Assembly: GCF_000482485.1 (NCBI RefSeq) | Contig: NZ_KI519435.1 | Coordinates: forward strand, 35,031-78,940 | Direction: 5' to 3' | Length of the DNA stretch: 43,910 nt | From: Paucisalibacillus globulus DSM 18846 | GTDB taxonomy: Bacteria > Bacillota > Bacilli > Bacillales > Amphibacillaceae | Shown here: positions 1-7,727 of the stretch, piece after piece | Layout: the number at the start of each line of letters is the position of its first letter | Position numbering within the stretch: the first letter of the stretch is position 1 | Program-made: the position numbers and the translations under genes | Notes under the pieces: model-generated | Told to the model about the DNA's origin: nothing | Databases searched by the model: none | What the model saw: the letters and a program-made list of their open reading frames with translations, nothing else

Positions 1-110
1 GGCTGATATCTCCGCATATCGGCCGATGTTTCTCAAATTCGGCTGATATCTCCGCATCTTGGCCGATGTTTCTCAAATTCGGCTGATATCCCCACGCTAC
101 AGCCAATGCT
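1..110 (+). repeat. Array 1 of 20-bp tandem units (GGCYGATRTY core)
   Basis: Five complete 20-bp units and part of a sixth begin at positions 1, 21, 41, 61, 81 and 101. Units 2 and 4 are identical (GGCCGATGTTTCTCAAATTC). Units 1 and 3 are near-identical and start GGCTGATATC, so the array is really a 40-bp dimer repeat. It begins at the window edge and may extend further. It lies beyond the ywlC terminator and is related to the arrays at 35122 and 43771, all in the same plus-strand orientation. Its function is unknown. Confidence 0.9.
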
Positions 111-136
111 TTACCGCAAGTTCTACAATAAAATAA

Positions 137-158
137 AGAGGCAACCGTAGTCACCTCT
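137..158 (-). terminator. Intrinsic terminator of ywlC
   Basis: On the minus strand, right after the ywlC stop, an AGAGG...CCTCT stem-loop is followed by TTATTTTATTG. The stem is short but the position and U-rich tail fit a Rho-independent terminator. It separates ywlC from repeat array 1. Confidence 0.6.
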
Positions 159-162
159 CAAG

Positions 163-1197
163 TTAATTCTCAATATATCGAGTAGCTGCTTTCCGCAAGC
201 GATTCATTACCGCAAGTCCAATTCCGATTTCTGGATAGGTCTCACAAAGAATAATATCCACATCCGCTTGTTTAAATTTTCGTAGGCCGAGATATAAATT
301 GGCTGCTACATCTTCTAGTGATTCACCAAGGGAAATCTTTTCAGCAACATTCAATTTTTCTAATGTATTTCGATTTGCTAGAACACCAACACGTTTTCCT
401 TCTGCTGCTAGTTTGTCATACATTGCCTGTATTTTCTCACTTTCCCCTTCGATTAACCACATAGGAACTTCTGGGGCATAGTGGGTATATTTCATTCCTG
501 GCGCCTTGGGCTTTTCAGTTGCATCTGCATCTTGGAGCGCTGGATCGACCATAACTTTTCCAACAACGTCTTCCAGTTCCTCTATGGAAATTCCACCCGG
601 TCTTAGGATAATGGGGATATCCTGTGTACAGTCTAACACCGTTGATTCCAATCCTACACCTGTAGGGCCGCCATCCACAATTCCTGCAATTCTTCCGTTC
701 AAATCTTCCCACACATGATCAGCTGTTGTGGGACTTGGTTTTCCTGAAAGATTTGCACTTGGCGCTGCAATTGGTATATTACAAGTCTTTAATAGTTTGA
801 GTGCTACAGGATGACTTGGGATACGCACTCCCACTGTTGATAAGCCAGCTGTTACATTATCCGCACAAGTCCCATTTGAAGGTAAGACATATGTAATCGG
901 GCCTGGGGAAAACGCGTCTATTAGTTTTTCCACATAACTAGGAACATTTTCCACTAGTTGGTATAGCTGCTCTTTAGTAGCAACATGTGCAATTAGTGGA
1001 TTATCTTGTGGACGACCTTTTGCTTGGAAAATTTTTACCACAGCATCCATATTGGTTGCATCCGCCCCAAGTCCATAAACTGTTTCAGTCGGAAAAGCCA
1101 CTGTTTCTCCTGCTTTCAATAATTGTGCAGCTTCTATTATTATCATTTCATTTGTTGTACCGGTCTTTGTCACATTCCATCTTTTCGTTTCTACCAT
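163..1197 (-). CDS. ywlC: Threonylcarbamoyl-AMP synthase (Sua5/YwlC)
   Basis: This enzyme makes threonylcarbamoyl-AMP from threonine, bicarbonate and ATP, the first step of the t6A modification of ANN-decoding tRNAs. The N-terminal YrdC/Sua5 fold is clear, with PTETVYGLGADA near residue 37, KGRPQDNPL near 60 and SANLSGKPSPTT near 148. A linker containing KAPGMKYTHYAPE leads into the C-terminal Sua5 domain, so at 344 residues it is the long Sua5 form rather than the short TsaC form. An AGAGGTAG Shine-Dalgarno sequence precedes the ATG. A DnaA-box cluster lies just upstream, as at B. subtilis ywlC. Confidence 0.95.
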   Translation of the reverse strand: MVETKRWNVTKTGTTNEMIIIEAAQLLKAGETVAFPTETVYGLGADATNMDAVVKIFQAKGRPQDNPLIAHVATKEQLYQLVENVPSYVEKLIDAFSPGPITYVLPSNGTCADNVTAGLSTVGVRIPSHPVALKLLKTCNIPIAAPSANLSGKPSPTTADHVWEDLNGRIAGIVDGGPTGVGLESTVLDCTQDIPIILRPGGISIEELEDVVGKVMVDPALQDADATEKPKAPGMKYTHYAPEVPMWLIEGESEKIQAMYDKLAAEGKRVGVLANRNTLEKLNVAEKISLGESLEDVAANLYLGLRKFKQADVDIILCETYPEIGIGLAVMNRLRKAATRYIEN

Positions 1198-1259
1198 TCC
1201 TACTACCTCTTTTCTTTCCTCATTTTATCGGAATGGAGAATGTTTCGCAAAATATATAG

Positions 1260-1417
1260 TTATCAACAGAATCAAAAGGAAAATCTGCAACTTATCCACA
1301 GATTTTCCAAACAAACGTTTATTTCATTACGCTTTCAAACAGTTTATCCACTGTTTTTTGATTTATCGACAGTTTTCTCACAACTTATTCACAAGCACTT
1401 GTGGATTATGTGTATAA
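1260..1417. promoter_or_regulatory. DnaA-box cluster upstream of ywlC
   Basis: Seven DnaA-box-like 9-mers fall within 158 bp of non-coding DNA. Plus-strand boxes are 1260-1268 TTATCAACA, 1292-1300 TTATCCACA (exact consensus), 1344-1352 TTATCCACT, 1363-1371 TTATCGACA and 1385-1393 TTATTCACA. Minus-strand boxes are 1400-1408 (TAATCCACA) and 1409-1417 (TTATACACA). B. subtilis has DnaA-box clusters away from oriC, one of them at ywlC, which titrate DnaA and help limit re-initiation. The same gene neighbour here argues for a conserved cluster. Effects on ywlC transcription are possible but not shown. Confidence 0.85.
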
Positions 1418-1421
1418 TCCT

Positions 1422-1823
1422 TTATGAAACCTCGTATGCCCACCAATTTCCTTGTTTCTGACGTAAATTATTCACATTCAGCGCTTCTTTTTGTGGATGG
1501 AATTGTAATGCTCCAAGCAGAATGTCCACAACTGGCTGGTGACTATGCACATAAACCTTCTTTGCTTCCTTTGACTTCGCTAATACGATAATCAATTCAA
1601 GTAATACTGGTAAGCTTTGTGCAGCTTCCTTTGAGATATAGAGCTGCTTTAACCAAAATACATCATCTTCTACAGTTGAAAGCACAAAGCATCCTTTTAT
1701 CGCGTCACCAATTTCAACAACATATCCATCCTGTAATAGGCTTTTTCGATCGACTTGATCTGTCGTGTTTAAAAACTCCGTAATTTTATCCTCTGCCACT
1801 TCTCTTGCAATCAATAATCTCAT
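1422..1823 (-). CDS. YwlB-like protein, possible GNAT-fold
   Basis: This 133-residue soluble protein lies between spoIIR and ywlC, where B. subtilis has ywlB, a predicted N-acetyltransferase. The sequence is compatible with a small GNAT fold: a GCFVLSTVEDDVFWLKQLYIS strand stretch around residues 44-64, a helix, KKVYVHSHQP near 88-97, and a final GALQFHPQKE segment. No clear acetyl-CoA-binding RxxGxG/A motif is visible, so activity is uncertain. The assignment rests mainly on synteny. The stop lies 5 bp from the last DnaA box. Confidence 0.6.
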   Translation of the reverse strand: MRLLIAREVAEDKITEFLNTTDQVDRKSLLQDGYVVEIGDAIKGCFVLSTVEDDVFWLKQLYISKEAAQSLPVLLELIIVLAKSKEAKKVYVHSHQPVVDILLGALQFHPQKEALNVNNLRQKQGNWWAYEVS

Positions 1824-1901
1824 CTTTCACACCCCTGTTTTTAGTAGAATACCTAATTTAGAATCTCGCTTTTCTAGCATTTTATGCAAGGGTACTATAT
1901 T

Positions 1902-2501
1902 CTATGACAAACCAAGCCATTCAAATAGAAAAAACTTTATCTTCAAGCCTTCATCTTGTTGTGCTTCTTCTTCAAATCCTCCTGGACTTGCCGATGCTAC
2001 ACTAATTCCCTTGGCAAAGTCCAAGAAACATAACGGCGGAAAAAGTACACACCACCAATTGGAGCCATCTCCTTCGCCAATCGTAATTAAAATTGCCTCA
2101 TACTCGCCTGCTGGATATAAATAAGAGCCGTATATTTTTGTTGGAAAACTTACACTATCATTGTATTCCACATCAAAGTCGCGATTTTCCCCTTCCTCTG
2201 CAAGCGTCTGCTTCACAATCTCGTTAATCTCTGGTATTCTGCTTTCTAACAACTTCCTTGCTTCCTCAATATCAGTAATTTCTGCTACCCATTCAGTAAT
2301 TTGCTCATTTACTTTATCACGAACTACATGTTTAATTTGCTGGTCCGCCTCGTTGTCGCTGTTCGCCAAAATCCTTAAGCGAATTGCATCATCTGGAATT
2401 ACTTGATAATCATCAAAATTATTTTCATCACCTTGCCCCTTGATTGGTAAGGAAAGTGCTATCATAATAAGAATAATTAGAATAAATGCTAGTTTCTTCA
2501 T
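1902..2501 (-). CDS. spoIIR: Stage II sporulation protein R (SpoIIR)
   Basis: SpoIIR is made in the forespore under sigma-F and secreted to the intermembrane space. There it triggers SpoIIGA to process pro-sigma-E in the mother cell. Visible here are an N-terminal signal/anchor (KKLAFILIILIMIALSLPI), the family motif IPDDAIRLRILANSD near residue 36, and GEGDGSNWWCVLFPPLCFLDF near 143-163. The ATG at 2501 was chosen because GGGGGATGGGG is well spaced from it; an ATG three codons upstream lies inside that Shine-Dalgarno sequence. In B. subtilis the gene abuts prmC, but here two plus-strand genes lie between them. Confidence 0.93.
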   Translation of the reverse strand: MKKLAFILIILIMIALSLPIKGQGDENNFDDYQVIPDDAIRLRILANSDNEADQQIKHVVRDKVNEQITEWVAEITDIEEARKLLESRIPEINEIVKQTLAEEGENRDFDVEYNDSVSFPTKIYGSYLYPAGEYEAILITIGEGDGSNWWCVLFPPLCFLDFAKGISVASASPGGFEEEAQQDEGLKIKFFLFEWLGLS

Positions 2502-2532
2502 CGTCCCCATCCCCCAGTTACTGAATTAGTCA

Positions 2533-2562
2533 TAGTATGGACACGCCTTAAAGTTTTTAAAC
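2533..2562 (-). promoter_or_regulatory. Possible sigma-F/G promoter of spoIIR
   Basis: On the minus strand GTTTA (2558-2562) is separated by 15 nt from GTCCATACTA (2533-2542). This resembles the forespore promoter pattern GywTA-N15-GGnRAnAnTw with two mismatches in the -10. spoIIR is a sigma-F gene in B. subtilis, so the position is right, but the match is only moderate. Confidence 0.4.
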
Positions 2563-2600
2563 TAGCAATCTAGTAATTTAAAAATAAAGGAGGAATTATT

Positions 2601-2993
2601 ATGCTTAAGAGACTTTTCCGTCGTCAACAGCCTCCAGTTACTATTCATGCTATCAAGTATAGGATGGTAACGGAAAGCTTTGACCCAAAGGTTATCGATG
2701 AATTACTTTCGATGTTAGAGAATCGACTAAAACGCGATGGTGATGAACTGTTTCAACAATGGTTTCGAAATTTAAATTTTTCTCTACCAGAGGAATACCA
2801 AGATGAATCTGTTGCTAAGGAATTTTATCAACACCATTCGAAGTGGATTGAAAATGAGATTAAAATGCTTGAAGAGGAAGTTTTGTTATCTTGGAAAGAA
2901 CAATCCGAAGACTTAAAAGGATTAGAAGATGAGGCTAGAAAGGCACAGTTGGTCATTAGACATCGATTAACGGATATTTATTTAGATCTTTAA
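2601..2993 (+). CDS. Hypothetical protein, 130 aa, charged and helical
   Basis: I do not recognise this gene. It starts with an excellent AAAGGAGG Shine-Dalgarno sequence and is transcribed divergently from spoIIR. The product is soluble, with a basic N-terminus (LKRLFRRQQ) followed by mostly helical, highly charged sequence. This includes a Glu/Lys-rich stretch (NEIKMLEEEVLLSWKEQSEDLKGLEDEARKA, about residues 89-119) that may form a coiled coil. There is no signal peptide or catalytic motif. Together with the pentapeptide gene it sits as a plus-strand insertion between spoIIR and prmC relative to B. subtilis. Confidence 0.8.
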   Translation: MLKRLFRRQQPPVTIHAIKYRMVTESFDPKVIDELLSMLENRLKRDGDELFQQWFRNLNFSLPEEYQDESVAKEFYQHHSKWIENEIKMLEEEVLLSWKEQSEDLKGLEDEARKAQLVIRHRLTDIYLDL

Positions 2994-3097
2994 TTAGAAC
3001 ATTTTCCTGTGTCGTGACTTTATAGGTAGAAGCTGGAGAAAGTGCAAGAATCTAGGTTACGTTTCGGAAATCAAAATCATAGGGAGTGGATAATTAA

Positions 3098-3904
3098 ATG
3101 GAAGATTACTTAAAATCTGATTGTAAAAATTGCTTCGCCTTATGCTGTGTGGCATTGCCATATGCAAAATCAGCCGACTTTCCATTTGATAAAGATGATG
3201 GTGAGCCATGTCGAAATTTATGCTCAAACAATCAATGTAGTATCCACAATAAGTTAAGGTCAGAAGGATTTCGAGGATGTGTCTCTTATGAATGTTTTGG
3301 CGCAGGACAACATGTCTCGCAAGTAATCTTCGAAGGCCAAGATTGGCGAGACAACCCAGAACAATCAAAGATTATGTTTACAGTGTTTCCTTTGGTACAA
3401 CAGCTTTATGAAATGCTCTGGTATATAAGTCAGGCGCTGAGTTTAAAGGAAACAATTTCATTACACCCTGACTTGCAGTTAGTCTATGAAAATACATTAG
3501 CATTTACGAAAAAAACGCCTGATGAAATAATAAATCTTGATATAGCATCTCATCGAAGTATTGTTAATGATTTACTACTGAAAACAAGTGAACTGTTTCG
3601 CAAAGACTTTATTCATAACGGTACTAATTCGAAAAAGGGAAAGGATTGTATCGGCGCTCGTTTAAAAGGGACTCACTTACAAGGTAGAAATTTTAGAGGT
3701 CTACTGTTGATTGCTGCAGACTTGAGGAATGCCGATTTAAGAAAAGTTGATTTTATCGGCGCAGACTTAAGAGATGCGGACATTAGTGGTGCAGACTTAA
3801 CTGATTGTCTCTTTTTAACGCAGTCCCAGGTTAATTCTACCAAAGGAAATGTTCACACTAGGTTACCTAGTTACCTAATTAAACCCAAACATTGGTTAAA
3901 CTAA
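3098..3904 (+). CDS. Pentapeptide-repeat protein with Cys-rich N-terminal domain
   Basis: The 268-residue product has two parts. Residues 9-17 read CKNCFALCC, the CxxCxxxCC signature of YkgJ-like putative zinc/iron-binding domains, with further cysteines near 38, 42, 47 and 60. A helical middle follows. Residues about 185-240 are tandem pentapeptide repeats of the A(D/N)Lxx type (ARLKG THLQG RNFRG ... ADLRN ADLRK VDFIG ADLRD ADISG ADLTD), forming a short right-handed beta-helix. The repeat run is too short to suggest a Qnr/MfpA-type DNA mimic with confidence. AGGGAG precedes the ATG. Function is unknown. Confidence 0.85.
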   Translation: MEDYLKSDCKNCFALCCVALPYAKSADFPFDKDDGEPCRNLCSNNQCSIHNKLRSEGFRGCVSYECFGAGQHVSQVIFEGQDWRDNPEQSKIMFTVFPLVQQLYEMLWYISQALSLKETISLHPDLQLVYENTLAFTKKTPDEIINLDIASHRSIVNDLLLKTSELFRKDFIHNGTNSKKGKDCIGARLKGTHLQGRNFRGLLLIAADLRNADLRKVDFIGADLRDADISGADLTDCLFLTQSQVNSTKGNVHTRLPSYLIKPKHWLN

Positions 3905-3941
3905 AATTAGTTTATGTCGCCGATACTGAACATAAATGAAA

Positions 3942-3981
3942 AACTATAAAGGATTGGCTTTTTGTCCAATCCCTTATAGTT
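3942..3981 (-). terminator. Terminator of the prfA-prmC operon
   Basis: A 16-bp inverted repeat (arms 3942-3957 and 3966-3981, one mismatch) is followed on the minus strand by TTTTTCATTTAT. The prmC stop codon lies inside the first arm. It may also end transcription from the converging pentapeptide gene, though the plus-strand T-run is weak. Confidence 0.85.
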
Positions 3982-4825
3982 CGGTCGCAAAAACAATCCT
4001 ATCTTTCCCACTAATGTCCTGCAAAATAGTTACATTACTTTCAGGAAACTTTTCCTGTAATAATGCTTTAACAGCATCTCCTTGCAAATATCCAATTTCA
4101 AATGCCACAGTCCCACCAGATTTAATTACACCCGGAAGCTGTTTGGTAATTTTTTTGTAAGCTGCTAGCCCATTATCATCAGCAAATAAGGCCAGCTCTG
4201 GGTCATGATTTACTACTGTATCAGAAAGTTCCGGTCTTTCCTCTTCCGAAATGTATGGGGGATTGGAAACCACAATATCCGCTTTTATATTTTGCTCAAG
4301 TAAAGGAGAAAGAAAATCCCCTTGTAAAAACGTAATTTCCGCTTGCAAGTTTTCCGCATTTTTCTTCGCAGTTTCCAGTGCTTCGCCTGAAATATCAATG
4401 GCATATACTTTTGCATTCGGTAATTCCAAAGCAAGGGTGATGGCGATGATTCCACTACCTGTACCAATATCCACAATAGTTATTGGATTATGTTTAGACG
4501 CATGGTCTATCACATGTTGAACAAGTTCCTCTGTCTCTGGACGCGGGATTAAAACATGTGGGTTAACGGAAAAATTTCTTCCATAAAACGCTTCATATCC
4601 CATTAGATGTTGAATTGGCACTCCAGTGTCCACATGTTTTTCAATATCTTTACGAAAATTATCCACTATATGCTCTGGAATTTCATCACGCATTTGGGCA
4701 AAGAACTGTGTCCTCGATACTCCTAGATGATGCTGTAATAATAGGTCAGCGACTCTTGTTTCTCTATTATTTTCTTCTAAAAAAAGAGAAGCCCATTGAA
4801 GGACTTCGTATTGTTTTTGAACCAT
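3974..4825 (-). CDS. prmC: Peptide chain release factor N5-glutamine methyltransferase (PrmC)
   Basis: PrmC methylates the glutamine of the GGQ loop of release factors, here the product of the adjacent prfA. The class I SAM fold shows VDIGTGSG near residue 118 and the Gln-binding NPPY motif at about 188-191; the N-terminal helical substrate-recognition domain is complete. The ATG at 4825, one base after the prfA stop, was chosen. An in-frame TTG at 4837 would overlap prfA and lacks a ribosome binding site. The tight junction suggests translational coupling to prfA. Length is about 283 residues, normal for the family. Confidence 0.93.
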   Translation of the reverse strand: MVQKQYEVLQWASLFLEENNRETRVADLLLQHHLGVSRTQFFAQMRDEIPEHIVDNFRKDIEKHVDTGVPIQHLMGYEAFYGRNFSVNPHVLIPRPETEELVQHVIDHASKHNPITIVDIGTGSGIIAITLALELPNAKVYAIDISGEALETAKKNAENLQAEITFLQGDFLSPLLEQNIKADIVVSNPPYISEEERPELSDTVVNHDPELALFADDNGLAAYKKITKQLPGVIKSGGTVAFEIGYLQGDAVKALLQEKFPESNVTILQDISGKDRIVFATEL

Positions 4826-4826
4826 C

Positions 4827-5897
4827 TTATTCACCAATTTGCTCTAATTTTTTAGCTTGTTCTTCCATTATTAATGCATCAATTACTTCACTAATCTTAC
4901 CTTCTAGAATCTGGTCTAGTTTTTGAATAGTAAGACCAATACGGTGATCGGTTACACGGTTTTGCGGGAAGTTGTATGTTCGAATACGTTCCGAACGATC
5001 CCCTGTTCCAACCGCTGATTTACGATGTTCATCGTATTCTGCTTGTGCTTCTTGTTGGAATTTATCATACACACGAGCACGAAGAATTTTCATCGCTTTT
5101 TCTTTGTTTTTAATTTGTGATTTTTCATCCTGCATCGAAACAACGATTCCAGTTGGTAAGTGTGTCAAGCGTACAGCTGACATAGTCGTGTTTACACTTT
5201 GCCCACCTGGTCCACTTGATGCAAATAAATCCACACGAATATCTTTATCATGAAGTTCAACTTCAACTTCTTCCGCCTCTGGCAATACTGCAACAGTTGC
5301 AGTCGAAGTATGGATACGGCCACCTGATTCCGTTTCAGGAACACGTTGTACACGATGGGCACCATTTTCATATTTCAACTTGGAATACGCACCATTTCCT
5401 TTTACCATGAAAATGATTTCTTTATATCCACCAACACCTGTTGAATGTGCGTCCATTACTTCTGTCTTCCATCCCTGGCTCTCTACGAAACGTGTGTACA
5501 TCCGATAAAGATCCCCAGCAAATAACGCCGCTTCGTCTCCACCTGCCGCTCCACGAATTTCCACGAACACGTCCTTATCATCATTCGGGTCTTTTGGTAA
5601 AAGAAGAATTTTCATTTTCTCTTCTAACTCTTCTTTTGATTTAGCAAGCTCGGAAATTTCGGCTTTCACCATATCTTGCATTTCTTTATCCAAATCATCT
5701 TCGAGCATTTCCTTCGCATCTTTTAACTGCTCATTCACATCTTTATACTCACGGTATGCCTGCACAACATCCTCAAGTCCAGACTGTTCCTTAGAATACT
5801 CACGTAATTTATTCGTATTACTAATAACTTCCGGATCACTTAATAATTCATTCAATTTATTATAACGATCTTCTAACGTTTGCAATCGATCTAACAT
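4827..5897 (-). CDS. prfA: Peptide chain release factor 1
   Basis: RF1 recognises UAA and UAG in the ribosomal A site and triggers peptide release. The decoding tripeptide loop reads PET near residues 187-189 (the PxT motif of RF1, not the SPF of RF2). The catalytic [11 protein letters not shown] loop has GGQ at about 231-233. At 356 residues it is full length. The ATG at 5897 is preceded by GAGGTGA at good spacing, so the GTG three codons upstream was rejected. A strong sigma-A promoter lies directly upstream. Confidence 0.97.
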   Translation of the reverse strand: MLDRLQTLEDRYNKLNELLSDPEVISNTNKLREYSKEQSGLEDVVQAYREYKDVNEQLKDAKEMLEDDLDKEMQDMVKAEISELAKSKEELEEKMKILLLPKDPNDDKDVFVEIRGAAGGDEAALFAGDLYRMYTRFVESQGWKTEVMDAHSTGVGGYKEIIFMVKGNGAYSKLKYENGAHRVQRVPETESGGRIHTSTATVAVLPEAEEVEVELHDKDIRVDLFASSGPGGQSVNTTMSAVRLTHLPTGIVVSMQDEKSQIKNKEKAMKILRARVYDKFQQEAQAEYDEHRKSAVGTGDRSERIRTYNFPQNRVTDHRIGLTIQKLDQILEGKISEVIDALIMEEQAKKLEQIGE

Positions 5898-5927
5898 CAC
5901 GGTCACCTCACTCAGATTAACATTCTA

Positions 5928-5956
5928 ATTATAGTATACAGAAGGGATGAGGTCAA
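5928..5956 (-). promoter_or_regulatory. Sigma-A promoter of prfA
   Basis: On the minus strand TTGACC (5951-5956) and TATAAT (5928-5933) are separated by 17 bp, a near-consensus vegetative promoter about 30 bp before the prfA start. Confidence 0.8.
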
Positions 5957-6112
5957 AATTCTTTTTAGCGAATACGATTTTGCCACTGGGGTATGGGAAC
6001 CTTTTCAGAAATTTATTAACTTCGCTTTGACGTTTTGATGGTTTTTTGACAAAAAATAAGTAACTTTTGTCTAAAAGGGATAATACGCAGTTAATAACCA
6101 CCGGGAGAGCAG

Positions 6113-6242
6113 TAACTCTGTCTTTTTAATGGCTTTAAAAGACTAAGTTTATGAAAAACTGGAATCCCTGTCCTTTAGAACCGGTTTAATAGACTATGTT
6201 TATGAAAAAACAATAACTCTGTCCTTTAGAAACGTTCATTTT
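6113..6242. repeat. Imperfect ~50-bp tandem repeat between prfA and tdk
   Basis: About two and a half copies of a 47 to 52-bp unit are seen: 6113-6159, 6160-6211 and a partial copy from 6212. Shared blocks are CTGTCCTTTAGAA-like starts and AGACTA(A/T)GTTTATGAAAAA-like ends. The rest of the 430-bp prfA-tdk interval (5957-6291) holds a small inverted repeat of TTTTGACAAAA type near 6055-6085 and no ORF with a ribosome binding site. Function is unknown. Confidence 0.65.
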
Positions 6243-6291
6243 AAAGGAAAAGCTAAAAGGTTGCTCTGGGCCTCCAGTTTTGGATAAAACC

Positions 6292-6326
6292 CAAATAAAA
6301 AGAGCACCCTCCTAAAAGGCTACTCT
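6292..6326 (-). terminator. Terminator of tdk
   Basis: Seven bases past the tdk stop the minus strand forms an AGAGTAGCCT...AGGAGGGTGCTCT hairpin with internal mismatches, followed by TTTTATTT. It is a typical Rho-independent terminator. Confidence 0.75.
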
Positions 6327-6332
6327 ATACTA

Positions 6333-6953
6333 TCATTTACTAACATTCATCAATTTCCGCATTCCCGCACCAATCGGGCGGTTTGGGACTTCGTGGTGGT
6401 GACGGCATCTTGGTTCGTAGGATTCAGATGCGCCGACCATGATGATTGGGTCATTGTATGATGCTGGTTGTCCATTAATAAGACGTTGTGTGCGACTTGC
6501 GGGAGATCCGCAGATTGGACAAATAGCATTTAATTTCGTTACAGATTCAGCAAGGGCCATTAATTCTGGCATTGGTCCGAATGGTTCACCACGGAAGTCT
6601 CGATCTAGTCCAGCAGCGATAACACGAATGCCGCGGTCTGCTAGTTCCTCTGCTACATGGGTAATGTCTTCATCGAAGAATTGTGCTTCATCGATACCGA
6701 CAATTTCCACATTACTTTCCAGGTTGTCCAAGATTTCTGCCGATGAACTAACTGGTGTTGCCATTACGGATGTCCCATTGTGTGAAACAACTGCCACATC
6801 ATCGTACCGATTGTCTATTGCTGGTTTGAATACTTGAATTTTTTGGTTTGCGTAGGTTGCTCTGCGTACTCTTCGGATAAGTTCTTCGGATTTACCTGAA
6901 AACATGCTGCCACAGATTACTTCTAGCCAGCCGCTTTGCTTCATAACATACAT
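6333..6953 (-). CDS. tdk: Thymidine kinase (type II)
   Basis: This enzyme phosphorylates thymidine to dTMP with ATP in the pyrimidine salvage pathway. The P-loop GSMFSGKS is at residues 15-22 and the catalytic Glu at about 89 (GIDEAQFF). The lasso/zinc site uses CPIC (145, 148) and CRHH (183-186). The 206-residue length fits type II enzymes, with a slightly extended C-terminus after HHHEVPNRP. The ATG start with AAGGGAG matches the [11 protein letters not shown] start of B. subtilis Tdk. It lies between rpmE and prfA as in B. subtilis. Confidence 0.96.
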   Translation of the reverse strand: MYVMKQSGWLEVICGSMFSGKSEELIRRVRRATYANQKIQVFKPAIDNRYDDVAVVSHNGTSVMATPVSSSAEILDNLESNVEIVGIDEAQFFDEDITHVAEELADRGIRVIAAGLDRDFRGEPFGPMPELMALAESVTKLNAICPICGSPASRTQRLINGQPASYNDPIIMVGASESYEPRCRHHHEVPNRPIGAGMRKLMNVSK

Positions 6954-6985
6954 GTTCTGGGATCTCCCTTCGTTTCTACTAGGTT

Positions 6986-7014
6986 TTTATATGTGAATAC
7001 ATGTATACGTTCAA
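6986..7014 (-). promoter_or_regulatory. Sigma-A promoter of tdk
   Basis: The minus strand shows TTGAAC (7009-7014), a 17-bp spacer and TATAAA (6986-6991), about 35 bp upstream of the tdk start and downstream of the rpmE2 terminator. Confidence 0.65.
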
Positions 7015-7045
7015 TATTATTAGTTAGTATGTGAATAAATTAAAT

Positions 7046-7080
7046 AAAAAACAGGCAAAGCATAGTTGATTTGCCTGTTT
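7046..7080 (-). terminator. Terminator of rpmE2
   Basis: An AAACAGGCAAA stem pairs with TTTGCCTGTTT around an 11-nt loop and runs into TTTTTTA on the minus strand, 75 bp past the rpmE2 stop. A second small hairpin (ATTCACT...AGTGAAT, about 7126-7145) lies between. Confidence 0.8.
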
Positions 7081-7153
7081 CTCTCGGCATGAGTAAACTC
7101 ACCCAAAAATTGTATTATTCGGTGATTCACTAAGAATAGTGAATTTGCCAGTC

Positions 7154-7399
7154 TTATTTCAAATTATATTTCTTCTTGAAGCGATCTACACGTCCACCAA
7201 CAGTGTCAGCTTTTTGCTTACCAGTGTAGAATGGGTGTGATTCTGAACTAATTTCAACACGAATTAATGGGTATGTGTTACCATCTTCCCACTCAATTGT
7301 TTCGTTTGAAGATTTAGTTGATCCGCTTAAGAATTTGAAGTCAGAACTAGTATCTAGAAATACAACTTTTTTGTATTCTGGATGGATTCCTTCTTTCAT
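7154..7399 (-). CDS. rpmE2: 50S ribosomal protein L31 type B
   Basis: The 81-residue product begins [27 protein letters not shown] and ends [28 protein letters not shown], the type B L31 signature. It has no cysteine and so cannot hold the zinc of type A L31. The ATG at 7399 has AGAAGGAG at proper spacing; an ATG three codons upstream is too close. In B. subtilis the gene beside rho is the zinc-binding rpmE, and the type B paralogue (ytiA) is Zur-regulated elsewhere. Here the zinc-independent form occupies the rho-tdk locus. It has its own promoter and a 240-nt leader. Confidence 0.95.
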   Translation of the reverse strand: MKEGIHPEYKKVVFLDTSSDFKFLSGSTKSSNETIEWEDGNTYPLIRVEISSESHPFYTGKQKADTVGGRVDRFKKKYNLK

Positions 7400-7454
7400 G
7401 ACATTCACTCCTTCTGCCCTGAATCCTTTGGAAACAGAGTTATTTTAGAGGATG

Positions 7455-7598
7455 TTCAAAACGTCCGGTAAAAATGACACTTCGCACTTCTTTGTTGGCT
7501 TGATTTTCCGGTCCTCATGTACCTTATTTATGTACATTCCGGTCCTCAAATCTACGCCGCCTCGAATTACTCGGTCCTTTTTATCCTCCTATTTGAAC
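7455..7598. repeat. Structured repeat-like element in the rpmE2 leader
   Basis: A 144-bp segment is bounded by inverted GTTCAAA/TTTGAAC ends (7455-7461 and 7592-7598). Inside are three direct GGACCG hexamers (minus strand) at 7509-7514, 7540-7545 and 7572-7577, spaced 31 and 32 bp, and a small ATGTAC...GTACAT hairpin between two of them. It has no ORF. It resembles a dispersed intergenic repeat I associate with Bacillaceae genomes, but could instead be an L31 autoregulatory leader. It lies wholly inside the predicted rpmE2 5' UTR. Confidence 0.5.
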
Positions 7599-7648
7599 TC
7601 TCATTAAGAGCCGAGTTAGGTATAAACCTTTTCTAAACTCACTAAAAA

Positions 7649-7677
7649 ATTATAACAATATGCGCATCTGTTTGCAA
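7649..7677 (-). promoter_or_regulatory. Strong sigma-A promoter of rpmE2
   Basis: TTGCAA (7672-7677), a 17-bp spacer and a perfect TATAAT (7649-7654) lie on the minus strand between rho and rpmE2. Transcription from about 7642 would give a 5' UTR of roughly 240 nt. Confidence 0.8.
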
Positions 7678-7727
7678 TAGGTTAATAAAAATTTCGCGAG
7701 TGTAAACTACGATTAATTCTAGTTTGT

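Noticed and set aside
1-110. CRISPR-like array
   Set aside because: Units are contiguous 20-mers with no unique spacers and no cas genes; the same holds for arrays 2 and 3.
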